Assembly: GCF_001427605.1 (NCBI RefSeq)
Contig: NZ_LMGZ01000006.1
Location: 44,090 to 108,089 of the forward strand
Origin: Devosia sp. Root635
GTDB lineage: Bacteria > Pseudomonadota > Alphaproteobacteria > Rhizobiales > Devosiaceae
Length of the DNA stretch: 64,000 nt
Reading direction: 5' to 3'
Shown here: in pieces, positions 34,841 through 44,043 of the stretch
Layout of the letters: every line of letters starts with the position of its first letter
How positions within the stretch are numbered: position 1 is the first letter of the stretch
Notes under the pieces: model-generated
The model's input: the letters and a program-made list of their open reading frames with translations, nothing else
Database searches by the model: none
Told to the model about the DNA's origin: nothing
Translations under genes and position numbers: made by a program

Positions 34841-35992
34841 ATGGCTGAAAACGGCGCAAAGCGCATTCGTCTGGGTATGGTCGGCGGCGGCACCGGAGCC
34901 TTTATCGGCTATGTCCACCGCGTCGCGTCCCGCATCGATGGCGACTACGACCTGGTGGCTGGCGCCCTGTCGTCACGCCCCGATGTAGCCAGGGAATCCG
35001 GCCGCAATATCGGCCTGGCAGAAGACCGCATTTACACCTCCTACGAGGACATGGCCCGCGCCGAAGCCGCGCGTCCGGACGGCATCGAGGCGGTCTCGAT
35101 CGTCACGCCCAACCACATGCACTATGGTCCCGCCAAGGCCTTCCTCGAAGCCGGCATTCACGTCATCTGCGACAAGCCGCTCACGAGCACGCTCGAAGAT
35201 GCCCGCAAACTGGCTGCCATCCAGCCGAAGAACGGCGCCAAATTCCTGCTGACCCACAATTACACCGGCTTTCCGCTGATCCGGCAGGCCCGCGAAATGG
35301 TGGAATCCGGCCGTCTCGGCAAGATCCGCGTTACCCAGGTCGAATATCCCCAGGATTGGCTGACCGAAGCCGCCGGCGAAGACAACAAGCAGGCCTCCTG
35401 GCGCACCGATCCGGCCCGCTCCGGCGCCGGCGGCGCCATCGGCGATATCGGCACCCACGCCTATAACCTCGCCCGCTTCGTCACCGGCCTCAAGACCGAT
35501 TCGGTTTCGGCCGATCTCACCAGCTTCGTGCCAGGCCGCCAGCTTGATGACAACGTCCATATCCTGCTGCGCTTCGAAGGCGGCGCCAGGGGCATGCTCT
35601 GGGCCAGCCAGGTCGCCGTCGGCAACGAAAACGGCCTTCAGCTCCGCGTCTATGGCGACAAGGGCGGCCTCGAATGGCGCCAGGATAATCCGAACTACAT
35701 GTGGTTCACCGAATTCGGCAAACCCAAGCAGCTTCTCACGCGCGGCGGCGCCATTTCCGGCACGGCCGCCTCGACCATGAATGTCCGCATTCCCTCGGGC
35801 CACCCCGAAGGGTATCTGGAAGCCTTCGCCACGCTCTACAGTCAGTTCGCCGCCATCATCCGTGGCGACGGCGCCGCCTATGAGGGCCTGTTACCCACCA
35901 TGGCCGATGGCGTCGAAGGTATGCAGTTCATCACCGCCTCGGTGCAGTCGAGCCAGAACGACGGCAAGTGGACCAAGCTCAGCGAGGTCTGA
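34841..35992 (+). CDS. Gfo/Idh/MocA-family oxidoreductase 2
   Basis: 383 residues. RIRLGMVGGGTGAFIGYVHR is the dinucleotide-binding start, VICDKPLTSTLEDA the EKP-type signature (here DKP), and GGAIGDIGTHAYNLARFVTGL the catalytic helix. It is a distant relative of oxidoreductase 1, so the two probably act on different positions or intermediates. GGAGG before the ATG is clear. It is the last gene of the sugar locus. Confidence 0.92.
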   Translation: MAENGAKRIRLGMVGGGTGAFIGYVHRVASRIDGDYDLVAGALSSRPDVARESGRNIGLAEDRIYTSYEDMARAEAARPDGIEAVSIVTPNHMHYGPAKAFLEAGIHVICDKPLTSTLEDARKLAAIQPKNGAKFLLTHNYTGFPLIRQAREMVESGRLGKIRVTQVEYPQDWLTEAAGEDNKQASWRTDPARSGAGGAIGDIGTHAYNLARFVTGLKTDSVSADLTSFVPGRQLDDNVHILLRFEGGARGMLWASQVAVGNENGLQLRVYGDKGGLEWRQDNPNYMWFTEFGKPKQLLTRGGAISGTAASTMNVRIPSGHPEGYLEAFATLYSQFAAIIRGDGAAYEGLLPTMADGVEGMQFITASVQSSQNDGKWTKLSEV

Positions 35993-36098
35993 GCTTTCCG
36001 GGAGGCTTCGCAAAAGCTCCGACACGGGGGTCGGAACGACTCCGTTGGATGAGGCCGCGCAGAAGTGCCCAACCCCTGGGCGCTTAGGTTTTTGATGG

Positions 36099-36842
36099 CT
36101 AGAGCCATTGCAAGACGCTGCCCCAGACCAGGGTTAGTCCCGAGACCAGCAGCAATAGCAGAATCAGGCGGCGGAAGGTCTGCATTGCCAGCCGCCGGAA
36201 CAGCAAAACGCCCAGCACCGCTGGAATAGCAAGTGCCGGCGCGATCCACGCAAACATCACCAGCGCTTCGCCGGTGATGCCGCCTGACAGGGCATAGGCG
36301 CTGAGCGTGATGACGTGCATGGCAATATTGAACGCCTGCAGCACGCCGCGCTGCGTATCCTTGTCCCAGCCCCGCAATGCGGTCCATAGCGCCGGCACCG
36401 GCCCCGAAATCCCCGCCAGTCCGCCCAGTATGCCGCCGGCAAACCCGGCTGTGCCATCGGCTATCCGCCCGCCATGCCGCCAGGCATAATCCGCCGGCAA
36501 CAGCAGCATGACTGGGCAATAGAGCAGCAGGAACACGCCCAGCGTGAACTTGAACAGCGTAGGGTCGACCCACTGCAGCAGCATCACGCCGAATGGCACG
36601 CCGATCAGGCCGCCGATCACCAGTGGCAGCAGGCGCCTGATATCAAATCCGCGCCACACCCAGGGCAGTGCTACCAATTGACCGACAAGCGAGCCGAAGA
36701 CCGCCATTGGGGCCGCCAGTTGCGGGTCGATGGCCCAGGCCCAGATCGACAGGGCCACCAGCGAAAAGGCAAAGCCGGACACGCCTTGGGCGAACCCCGC
36801 TGCGGCGGCTCCAACCAGCACGATCAACAGCACGCTATCCAT
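36099..36842 (-). CDS. TSUP (TauE/SafE) family permease
   Basis: 247 residues, eight membrane helices. The ATG at 36842 gives the proper N-terminus MDSVLLIVLVGAAAAGFAQGVSG. The family motifs GFAQGVSGFAFSLVALS and FAGGILGGLAGISGPVPALW are the two related halves. Members export sulfite or sulfoacetate or take up organosulfur compounds; the substrate is unknown here. A terminator lies directly upstream, so it has its own promoter or is weakly coupled to the preceding gene. Confidence 0.88.
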   Translation of the reverse strand: MDSVLLIVLVGAAAAGFAQGVSGFAFSLVALSIWAWAIDPQLAAPMAVFGSLVGQLVALPWVWRGFDIRRLLPLVIGGLIGVPFGVMLLQWVDPTLFKFTLGVFLLLYCPVMLLLPADYAWRHGGRIADGTAGFAGGILGGLAGISGPVPALWTALRGWDKDTQRGVLQAFNIAMHVITLSAYALSGGITGEALVMFAWIAPALAIPAVLGVLLFRRLAMQTFRRLILLLLLVSGLTLVWGSVLQWL

Positions 36843-36853
36843 GCGGCCCCCCC

Positions 36854-36884
36854 AAAAAACAAAACGCCACAATCACTTGTGGCG
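36854..36884 (-). terminator. rho-independent terminator on the minus strand
   Basis: Read on the minus strand: CGCCACAA, loop GTGA, TTGTGGCG, then TTTTGTTTTTT. It ends the transcript of the complex I subunit gene, 29 bases after its stop. Confidence 0.9.
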
Positions 36885-36912
36885 CGTTGCATAATCCCTG
36901 TTGCCAGGACCT

Positions 36913-37218
36913 CTAATGCGTCCAGGGCGTCTTGCGGTCGGATTTGAAATTGTCGGGATAGCTCACGCGCTTGGGCGTGGCGTCATGCGCCGGCTGCACC
37001 GAATAGGCGATGCCGCTCTTCTGCGCATAGGCTTCCGCCTCTTCCTGTGTCTCGAAGCTCAGCCGCACCTGCTGGCGGGTATCGCCCGAGGTCGTATAGC
37101 CCATCAGCGGGTCGATGCTCTTGGATTCTGCCAGTTCGTGAACCAGCACCCAGTTCCTGGATTTCCCTTTTCCCGACTGCATGGCGTTACGGGCCGGGCG
37201 GTAGATACGGGCGGTCAT
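36913..37218 (-). CDS. ETC complex I subunit conserved region protein (NDUFS4-like)
   Basis: 101 residues, matching the small alphaproteobacterial and mitochondrial accessory subunit of NADH dehydrogenase: MTARIYRPARNAMQSGKGKS, WVLVHE, PLMGYTTSGDTRQQV, SFETQEEAEAYAQKSGIAY and PKRVSYPDNF. It stabilises the N-module junction of complex I. The nuo operon is not nearby, which is normal. GAGGA precedes the start. Confidence 0.95.
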   Translation of the reverse strand: MTARIYRPARNAMQSGKGKSRNWVLVHELAESKSIDPLMGYTTSGDTRQQVRLSFETQEEAEAYAQKSGIAYSVQPAHDATPKRVSYPDNFKSDRKTPWTH

Positions 37219-37259
37219 GCAAGGTCCTCAACACGATGCGCTAAACGCTTCAGATGCGA

Positions 37260-37336
37260 TGGTCGGAGTACAAAGATTCGAACTTTGGACCCCCGGTTCC
37301 CAAAACCGGTGCTCTACCAGGCTGAGCTACACTCCG
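37260..37336 (-). tRNA. tRNA-Pro (TGG)
   Basis: 77 bases with encoded CCA. Loop TTTGGGA on a CCGGT/ACCGG stem; anticodon TGG reads CCA and, by wobble, other Pro codons. It lies 42 bases before the complex I subunit gene, in the same direction. Confidence 0.96.
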
Positions 37337-37439
37337 AGATCGCCCATTCCGTTACCGTGTTCGGTTCCAAAGGGCAAGCAGCCGATGCGGCCACCCGCAC
37401 TATTGACGCGAGGGGCCGCCGCCCGGCAAAACCATCGGC

Positions 37440-38177
37440 ATGACCGATCTTACCAAGCCTTGGCCGCTGGGCCTCGATGGCCGGCGCTGGCCCTTGTTCT
37501 GCCTCGGTGTCGTCATCGGCGTGGCGCTGCTGTCGCAGCTCGATATCTGGGCTTCGCGCGGCGCCATCGGCTGGCCCGACCAGTGGCGCGCGCCGTTCTT
37601 CTTCATCACCGATTACGGCCTGTCGGACTGGGTGCTCATTCCCTCGCTGGTGGTGTTCGTCCTTGCCGTGCCGGCGGCGCTGCTGCTCAGGCGCCTGTCC
37701 CGTCTCGCTGCCATCGAAGTGGCCCTGCTGTCCGGCTTCATCTTCCTCGGCGTCGGCATACCGGGGCTCATCGCCAATCTGCTTAAGCGCCTCGTCGGCC
37801 GCGGCCGACCCAGTGAATTCGAAATTTCCGGCGCCTTCTCGTTCCAGAATTTCGTCAACGACTGGCGTTTCCAGAGCTTCCCGTCGGGCCATACCACCAC
37901 GGCCATCGCCCTGGCTTTCACCATCGGCTTCCTCTGGCCGCGCCTGTTTCCGCTGTTCTTCGTCGTTGGTGCCCTGGTCGGTCTGTCGCGCGTGCCTGTG
38001 GGCATGCACTACCCCACCGACGTTTTCGGGGGGCTGATCGTCGGCATGCTTGGCGCCTACCTGGTGCGCAATCTTTTCGCCCGCCGCCGCTGGCTGTTCG
38101 AGACGCGCCCCGATGGCCGCATCGTGCCCCGCCGATTCGTTGCCCTCAGGCGCGCATTTCAACGCGCCCGCGCATAG
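37440..38177 (+). CDS. PAP2-family phosphatase
   Basis: 245 residues with about six membrane helices. The three catalytic motifs are intact: KRLVGRGRPSE (K-x6-RP), SFPSGHTTTA (PSGH) and SRVPVGMHYPTDVFGG (SR-x5-H-x3-D). It would dephosphorylate phosphatidic acid, undecaprenyl pyrophosphate or lipid A phosphates. A hydrophilic Arg-rich tail follows the last helix. Its last 19 bases overlap the end of metC on the other strand. Confidence 0.92.
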   Translation: MTDLTKPWPLGLDGRRWPLFCLGVVIGVALLSQLDIWASRGAIGWPDQWRAPFFFITDYGLSDWVLIPSLVVFVLAVPAALLLRRLSRLAAIEVALLSGFIFLGVGIPGLIANLLKRLVGRGRPSEFEISGAFSFQNFVNDWRFQSFPSGHTTTAIALAFTIGFLWPRLFPLFFVVGALVGLSRVPVGMHYPTDVFGGLIVGMLGAYLVRNLFARRRWLFETRPDGRIVPRRFVALRRAFQRARA

Positions 38178-39346
38178 CGCTCGATTGCCGCCTTGAGATC
38201 GGCCTTGAGGTCTTCGACACCTTCCAGCCCGATATGCAGCCGGAACAGGTTTCCCTCGGCGGTCCAAGGCTTGGCCGTGCGGTTCCTGCCCAACTTCACC
38301 GGAACGCAGAGGCTTTCATAGCCGCCCCATGAATAGCCCATCGTGAACAAGTTCAATCCATCGACAAACGCCGCCACCGAGGCACGCGGGGCAGGGGCCA
38401 GCAACAGGCCGAAAAGACTGCCCGAGCCGGTAAAATCGCGCTGCCACAGTGCATGATCGGGATGGCTCGGCAGCGCCGGGTGCAGCACCTGCACCACCTC
38501 GTCCTGTTCCTCCAGCCAGCGGGCAATCTCCAGCGCCCGCTGCTGGTGTTCCTTCATGCGGATCGCCAGCGTGCGCAGACCCCGCGCCACCAGAAAAGCC
38601 TCGTCCCCCGAGGTGAAAAAGCCGAGCTGCGCCCGCGTGCGCTCCACCTCGCCCCAGGCCGCCTCTGTGGTCGAGATCGTGCCGGCGAAGGCGTCGGAGT
38701 GCCCCACGAACATCTTGGTGCCGGCATGCACGACCAGATCGGCCCCCAGCGCCAGCGGCTGGTGATAGAGCGGGCTGGCCCAACTGTTATCGACGATGAG
38801 TCGGGCGCCCCCGTCATGCGCGGCCTTGGCCAGCGCCGGAATATCCTGCACCTCGAAGGTCAGCGAACCGGGGCTTTCGGCCAGCACGGCCTTGGTATTG
38901 GGCTGCATCAGCGCGCCCAACCCTGCGCCGATGCGCGGGTCGTAATATCGGGTGGTCACGCCCATGCGCGCCAGGAATCCGTCGCTGAACACCCGCCCCG
39001 GTTCATAGGCGCTGTCGCTGACCAGGATATCGTCCCCCGCCTTGACGCAGCTCAGTAGCGCAATGGTGATCGCCGCCAGCCCCGATGGCACCAGTCTCGT
39101 GCGATACGCCCCCTCCAGTTCGGTGACGATGGCCTCGACACCATCGGTTGTCGGATTGCCGGCCCGCCCATAGAGATAGGGTTGCTGCTGCGCCTCGATA
39201 TCGGCGAGCGTTTTGAACAATACGGTCGAACCCCGATAGACCGGGGTATTGACAAAGCCGTATTGCTCGTCGGGCTTCCGACCCTCGTGAGTCAGTATCG
39301 TCTCGATGGAATGGCCGGAAAAGCTGCCGTTTTTGTTGTCATTCAT
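38159..39346 (-). CDS. metC: cystathionine beta-lyase
   Basis: 395 residues, PLP enzyme of the Cys/Met metabolism family. It cleaves cystathionine to homocysteine. SIETILTHEGRKPDEQYGFV and YLYGRAGNPTTDGVEA open the fold; PLP contacts are VPSGLAAITIAL and VDNSWASPLYHQPLALGAD; the Schiff-base lysine is in HAGTKMFVGHSDAFAG (about residue 211). The MetC subgroup is supported by the C-terminal TMGYSWGGYESL. The Met at 39346 was chosen because the 34 residues before it are unlike the family. A 7-bp stem with a GTTTG loop lies in the leader. Confidence 0.92.
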   Translation of the reverse strand: MNDNKNGSFSGHSIETILTHEGRKPDEQYGFVNTPVYRGSTVLFKTLADIEAQQQPYLYGRAGNPTTDGVEAIVTELEGAYRTRLVPSGLAAITIALLSCVKAGDDILVSDSAYEPGRVFSDGFLARMGVTTRYYDPRIGAGLGALMQPNTKAVLAESPGSLTFEVQDIPALAKAAHDGGARLIVDNSWASPLYHQPLALGADLVVHAGTKMFVGHSDAFAGTISTTEAAWGEVERTRAQLGFFTSGDEAFLVARGLRTLAIRMKEHQQRALEIARWLEEQDEVVQVLHPALPSHPDHALWQRDFTGSGSLFGLLLAPAPRASVAAFVDGLNLFTMGYSWGGYESLCVPVKLGRNRTAKPWTAEGNLFRLHIGLEGVEDLKADLKAAIERYARAR

Positions 39347-39567
39347 ACTAGGCTCGGTGCTCAAAATAGGATCATTTCGCGGTGGATGGCTAATTAAGAG
39401 ACAGGTTTGCTGTCCCAAGCCGCCATCAGCCCTTGACGCAACACGCAATAGACGCTTGCATGCTTAACAGCATCACAACCGCCATTCAAAGGCGGTGGTG
39501 CAACCCGGGACGCTGGCGCAAGTCTGATGAGCTCCGGGACAGGGTCAGGAAACAAAAAGGCAATACA

Positions 39568-40584
39568 ATGCAAAAAACGCTCGCAACGATCGCTCTGGCG
39601 GCCTCTCTCGGCCTCGTAGCGACGACGGCACAGGCGGCCATTCTCGATGACGTGAAAGCCAAGGGCTATCTGCAATGCGGTGTGACGGGCGGCGTCGCCG
39701 GCTTCTCCGCACCGGATTCGAACAACGTCTGGACTGGGCTCGAAGTCGATTTCTGCCGGGCCATGGCCGCTGCCATCTTCAACGATGCCGATGCTGTGCG
39801 CTACACCTCGCTGACCAGCCAGGAACGCTTCACCGCGCTGTCGGCCGGTGAAATCGACGTGCTGTCGCGCACCACCACCTGGACGATGAGCCGCGATACC
39901 CAGCTCGGCATCAGCTTCGTCGGTACCATGTACTATGACGGCCAGGGCTTCATGGTTCGCAAGGCCGATGGCATTGCCTCCGCTCTCGACCTCAGCGGCG
40001 CCGCCATCTGCATCGAATCGGGCACCACCACCGAGCTGAACGCGGCAGATTACTTCGCCGCCAACGGCATGGAATTCAACACCGTGGTCTTCGTCGACCA
40101 GGACGAAGTGGTGAAGGCCTATGAAGACGGCCGCTGCGACGTGTACACCACGGACTCCTCGGCCCTGGCTGCCGAACGTTCCAAGTTCGCCAACCCGGCC
40201 GACCACATCATCCTGCCGGAAATCATTTCCAAGGAGCCTCTCGGCCCCGTGGTCCGCGCCGGTGACACCACCTGGTTCAACATTGCCCGCTGGACCTATT
40301 TCGCCTTGCTCGAAGCCGAGGAACTCGGCGTTTCGCAGGCCAATGTCGATGAGATGCTTGGCTCGGACAACCCGGCCGTCAAGCGCCTGCTCGGCGTTGA
40401 AGGTGACTTCGGCACCCCGCTCGGCCTGACCAAGGACTGGGCCTACCAGATCGTCAAGCTGGTCGGTAACTACGCCGAGTCCTTCGAGCGCAACGTTGGT
40501 CCCTCCACCCCGATCGGGCTTGAGCGCGGCCTGAACGCGCTGTGGAAAGATGGTGGCATCCAGTACGCCGCGCCGATCCGCTAA
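39568..40584 (+). CDS. aapJ: general L-amino-acid ABC transporter substrate-binding protein
   Basis: 338 residues. Signal peptide MQKTLATIALAASLGLVATTAQAA, then ILDDVKAKGYLQCGVTGGVAGFS, the AapJ start. VDFCRAMAAAIF, SRTTTWTMSRDT and IESGTTTELNAADYF form the ligand site. In rhizobia the Aap system takes up many L-amino acids. AAAAAGG before the ATG is the ribosome site. A hairpin follows and separates it from the permeases. Confidence 0.95.
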   Translation: MQKTLATIALAASLGLVATTAQAAILDDVKAKGYLQCGVTGGVAGFSAPDSNNVWTGLEVDFCRAMAAAIFNDADAVRYTSLTSQERFTALSAGEIDVLSRTTTWTMSRDTQLGISFVGTMYYDGQGFMVRKADGIASALDLSGAAICIESGTTTELNAADYFAANGMEFNTVVFVDQDEVVKAYEDGRCDVYTTDSSALAAERSKFANPADHIILPEIISKEPLGPVVRAGDTTWFNIARWTYFALLEAEELGVSQANVDEMLGSDNPAVKRLLGVEGDFGTPLGLTKDWAYQIVKLVGNYAESFERNVGPSTPIGLERGLNALWKDGGIQYAAPIR

Positions 40585-40596
40585 AACTGAACAAGC

Positions 40597-40621
40597 CCGG
40601 CGCTCCCTTGTGGGGCGCCGG
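40597..40621 (+). terminator. hairpin between aapJ and aapQ
   Basis: CCGGCGCTCC, loop CTTGT, GGGGCGCCGG (one G-U pair), followed by ATGCTTTTGTT. It probably limits read-through so that the binding protein exceeds the permease, as at 28380 in the sugar locus. Confidence 0.7.
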
Positions 40622-40695
40622 ATGCTTTTGTTCCGTCGTCCGCCCCCTCGGGGTGGCGCGTGGAACGGCCGTCATGGCCTGGGGACACCTATCAC

Positions 40696-41886
40696 ATGAC
40701 CACACTTGATACGGGGCCCGCTGCGGCCCCCAGGGTTTCGTTTTTCAACGATCCGGTAATCCGCGGCATCATCTACCAGGTCGTCGTGGCCGGCCTGCTG
40801 ATTGCCTTCATTGTCTGGATCGTCGGCAACACCGCTGCGAACCTCGCCGCGCAAAACAAGACGACCGGTTTCGATTTCCTCTGGAAGACGGCCGGCTTCG
40901 ACATCAGCTTCTCGCTGTTCCCCTGGTCGCGCGCCTCCTTTTACTGGGAAGCCTTCCTGGTTGGCATCACCAATACGCTGCTGGTCGCCTTTATCGGCAT
41001 CGTTCTGGCCACCATGCTGGGCTTCACCATCGGCATAGCGCGCCTCTCCAGCAATTTCATCGTGTCGCGCCTGGCCACGGTCTATGTCGAGACCATCCGC
41101 AACATCCCGCTGCTGCTGCAACTGTTCTTCTGGTATTTCGCCGTGCTCAAGGCGATGCCCTCGGTGCGCGAGTCGATCCTTCTGCCCTTCGATTCCTTCA
41201 TCAACCAGCGTGGTATCTTCGTGCCGCGCCCCATGCCCGACGAGCAGTTCGGCTTCGTCTGGATCGGGGTGGCTCTGGCCATATTGGCCATCATCGCGCT
41301 GCGGTTCTGGGCAAAAAAGCGCCTCGAAGCCACCGGCCGGCGCTTCCCGGTATTCCTGTCCTCGGTTGCCCTGCTGATCGTCCTGCCGGGCCTCGTCTGG
41401 TTTGCCAGCGGCGCCAGCGTCGCTTTCGAGCCGCCGGTGCTGGAGCGCTTCAACTTCAAGGGCGGCATCCAACTGCCCCCCGAATTCGTCGCCCTGCTGT
41501 TCGGCCTCTCCATCTATACGGCGTCCTTCATTGCCGAAACGGTTCGTGCCGGCATTCAGGCCGTCAACAAGGGGCAGACCGAGGCGGCCCAGTCGCTCGG
41601 CCTCAAGGAGGGTGACCGGCTGCGCCTGGTCATCGTGCCCCAGGCCATGCGGGTCATCATCCCGCCACTGACCAGCCAGTATCTCAACCTCACGAAGAAC
41701 TCCTCGCTCGGCGCCGCCATCGGCTATCCCGAGCTGGTCAACGTCTTCGCGGGGACGGCCCTGAACCAGACCGGCCGCGCCATCGAATGTATTGCGCTGA
41801 CCATGCTGGTCTATCTCATCTTCTCTCTCCTGACCTCGGTGATTATGAACTGGTACAATGCCCGCGTCAGCCTGGTGGAAAGGTAG
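40696..41886 (+). CDS. aapQ: general L-amino-acid ABC transporter permease 1
   Basis: 396 residues, longer than most HisM-type permeases, as is usual for AapQ: extra helices lie between the N-terminal about 90 residues and the conserved C-terminal part. RNIPLLLQLFFWYFAVL and, near the C-terminus, the EAAQSLGLKEGDRLRLVIVPQAMRV coupling loop are present. It pairs with AapM. The ATG at 40696 fits the family N-terminus better than the earlier frame. Confidence 0.95.
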   Translation: MTTLDTGPAAAPRVSFFNDPVIRGIIYQVVVAGLLIAFIVWIVGNTAANLAAQNKTTGFDFLWKTAGFDISFSLFPWSRASFYWEAFLVGITNTLLVAFIGIVLATMLGFTIGIARLSSNFIVSRLATVYVETIRNIPLLLQLFFWYFAVLKAMPSVRESILLPFDSFINQRGIFVPRPMPDEQFGFVWIGVALAILAIIALRFWAKKRLEATGRRFPVFLSSVALLIVLPGLVWFASGASVAFEPPVLERFNFKGGIQLPPEFVALLFGLSIYTASFIAETVRAGIQAVNKGQTEAAQSLGLKEGDRLRLVIVPQAMRVIIPPLTSQYLNLTKNSSLGAAIGYPELVNVFAGTALNQTGRAIECIALTMLVYLIFSLLTSVIMNWYNARVSLVER

Positions 41887-41894
41887 GAGCCGCC

Positions 41895-43022
41895 ATGACC
41901 GACCTTGCATTCGTCCGCTCCGATCTGGTTGATGCCAAGCCGCCACCGCACCGCACCAGCGGCGCGTGGGCCTGGGCACAGAAGAACCTGTTCGCCACCC
42001 CGCTCGACACGCTTCTCACCGTGCTGGGCATCCTCTTCCTGCTCTGGGTGGTGCCGCCGATCTACAATTTCTTCATCGGTCACGCCGTTGGTCCCAACGG
42101 CACCGTCGAAGAGTGCCGCATGGAAACAGCCGGCGCCTGCTGGGCCTATATCAGCAGCGAGATGGAGTTCTTCATCTACGGCTTCTACGACATCCCCGAA
42201 CACTGGCGTCCCAATATCGTCTTCGCCCTGGGCGCGCTGCTGTTCATTCCGCTGTTGATGCCCAAAGTGCCGTTCAAGCGCACCAATGCGGTGCTCTTCC
42301 TCTTCGTCTACCCCATCGTCAGCTACTACCTGCTGGCCGGTGGCGTCTTCGGCCTCAAGCCGATGCCGACCGAAAAGTGGGGCGGCCTGCTGGTCACCCT
42401 GATCATTTCGGTGGTGGGCATCACTTTGTCCTTCCCCATCGGCATCGTCCTGGCGCTCGGGCGCCAGTCCAAGATGCCGGTCATCAAGACGCTGTGTATC
42501 GGCTTCATCGAGCTGGTGCGCGCCGTGCCGCTGATCAGCGTGCTGTTCATGGCCTCGATCATGCTGCCGCTGTTCATGCCCCAGGGCATGACCATCGACA
42601 AATTGCTGCGGGCTCTGGTGGGCGTCACCCTCTTCACCTCTGCCTATATGGCCGAAGTGGTGCGCGGAGGCCTCCAGGCCATTCCACGCGGACAATATGA
42701 AGCCGGTGCCTCGCTTGGCCTGGGCTACTGGCAGAGGATGTATTTCATCATCCTGCCCCAGGCGCTCAAGCATGTGATCCCCGGCATCGTGAACAGCTTC
42801 ATCGCGCTCTTCAAGGATACGTCGCTTGTCTACATCGTGGGCATGAAAGACCTGCTCGAGGCGGTGAAGACCAAGAACGACACCGCACTCGAATGGCAGT
42901 CCGCCAATACGGCCACCACCGGCTATCTGTTTGCCGCCATGGTCTTCTGGGTCTTCTGCTTCGGCATGTCGCGCTATTCCATCTTCATGGAGCGCCGTCT
43001 CAATACTGGCTACAAGAGGTAG
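41895..43022 (+). CDS. aapM: general L-amino-acid ABC transporter permease 2
   Basis: 375 residues. [20 protein letters not shown] and [19 protein letters not shown] are AapM marks; the coupling loop is [28 protein letters not shown] seven bases before the ATG and an 8-base gap after aapQ show tight coupling. Confidence 0.95.
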   Translation: MTDLAFVRSDLVDAKPPPHRTSGAWAWAQKNLFATPLDTLLTVLGILFLLWVVPPIYNFFIGHAVGPNGTVEECRMETAGACWAYISSEMEFFIYGFYDIPEHWRPNIVFALGALLFIPLLMPKVPFKRTNAVLFLFVYPIVSYYLLAGGVFGLKPMPTEKWGGLLVTLIISVVGITLSFPIGIVLALGRQSKMPVIKTLCIGFIELVRAVPLISVLFMASIMLPLFMPQGMTIDKLLRALVGVTLFTSAYMAEVVRGGLQAIPRGQYEAGASLGLGYWQRMYFIILPQALKHVIPGIVNSFIALFKDTSLVYIVGMKDLLEAVKTKNDTALEWQSANTATTGYLFAAMVFWVFCFGMSRYSIFMERRLNTGYKR

Positions 43023-43027
43023 TTCAA

Positions 43028-43828
43028 ATGTCTCAGGTTTCCGAAACTACCGTGGATCGCCCGGTCAACACCTCTCATATGCAGGTGTCCTCGACCAATG
43101 TGGCCATCGAGGTCATCGGCATGCACAAATGGTACGCCGACTTCCATGTGCTGCGCGACATCAACCTCAAGGTGATGGAGGGCGAGCGCATCGTCATTGC
43201 CGGGCCCTCGGGCTCCGGCAAGTCGACGCTCATCCGCTGCATCAACCGGCTGGAGGAGCACCAGGAAGGCCAGATCATCGTCAATGGCACGGAACTGACC
43301 GCCGACCTCAAGCGCATCGATGAGGTGCGCCGCGAAGTGGGCATGGTGTTCCAGCATTTCAACCTGTTCCCCCATCTCACTATTCTGCAGAACCTGACTT
43401 TGGCCCCCATCTGGGTGCGCGGCATCCCCAAGGCCGAGGCCGAGGATACGGCGATGCATTATCTCGAGCGGGTCAAGATTCCGGAACAGGCCCTGAAGTT
43501 CCCCGGCCAGCTCTCGGGTGGCCAGCAGCAGCGCGTGGCCATTGCCCGCTCGCTCTGCATGCAGCCGCGCATCATGCTGTTCGACGAGCCGACTTCCGCC
43601 CTCGACCCCGAAATGGTCAAGGAGGTGCTCGAAGTGATGATCTCGCTGGCCGAAGACGGCATGACCATGATCTGCGTGACCCACGAAATGGGCTTTGCCC
43701 GCCAGGTGGCCAACCGCGTCATCTTCATGGATCAGGGCCAGATCATCGAGCAGAACGAGCCCGAGGCCTTCTTCTCGAACCCGCAGCACGAGCGCACCAA
43801 GCTCTTCCTCAGCCAGATCCTGCACTAG
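43028..43828 (+). CDS. aapP: general L-amino-acid ABC transporter ATP-binding protein
   Basis: 266 residues. Walker [10 protein letters not shown], signature [17 protein letters not shown], Walker [13 protein letters not shown], switch [15 protein letters not shown]: a GlnQ/HisP-type ATPase. Its first about 25 residues ([20 protein letters not shown]) are an extension before the ATPase core. It starts five bases after aapM. Confidence 0.96.
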   Translation: MSQVSETTVDRPVNTSHMQVSSTNVAIEVIGMHKWYADFHVLRDINLKVMEGERIVIAGPSGSGKSTLIRCINRLEEHQEGQIIVNGTELTADLKRIDEVRREVGMVFQHFNLFPHLTILQNLTLAPIWVRGIPKAEAEDTAMHYLERVKIPEQALKFPGQLSGGQQQRVAIARSLCMQPRIMLFDEPTSALDPEMVKEVLEVMISLAEDGMTMICVTHEMGFARQVANRVIFMDQGQIIEQNEPEAFFSNPQHERTKLFLSQILH

Positions 43829-44043
43829 GAGCCGGCCAAGGGGCGCGTCGCCTTCGAAACCAACCCCTCCATCGTCATCACCCGGCTTGTCCGGGTGATC
43901 CATCTCTCGACGCCGGGCAGGGCATTGGATTGGCCGCGTGCGGTGCTCACATCCAGCATAATGCACAGGGCAATCCACCGCCCGGCTTGACCACATCCCT
44001 CCGCCTGCCAATATGCTGGCACAAGGCAAGGGAAGCCGCCGGT

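Noticed and set aside
37440..39346. Annotation error at the 19-base overlap of PAP2 and metC
   Set aside because: Both C-termini are convincing; tail-to-tail overlap of a few codons is acceptable.
39347..39430. SAM-II riboswitch before metC
   Set aside because: The leader has a small stem with loop GTTTG but lacks the conserved SAM-II core and pseudoknot arms that I can recognise.
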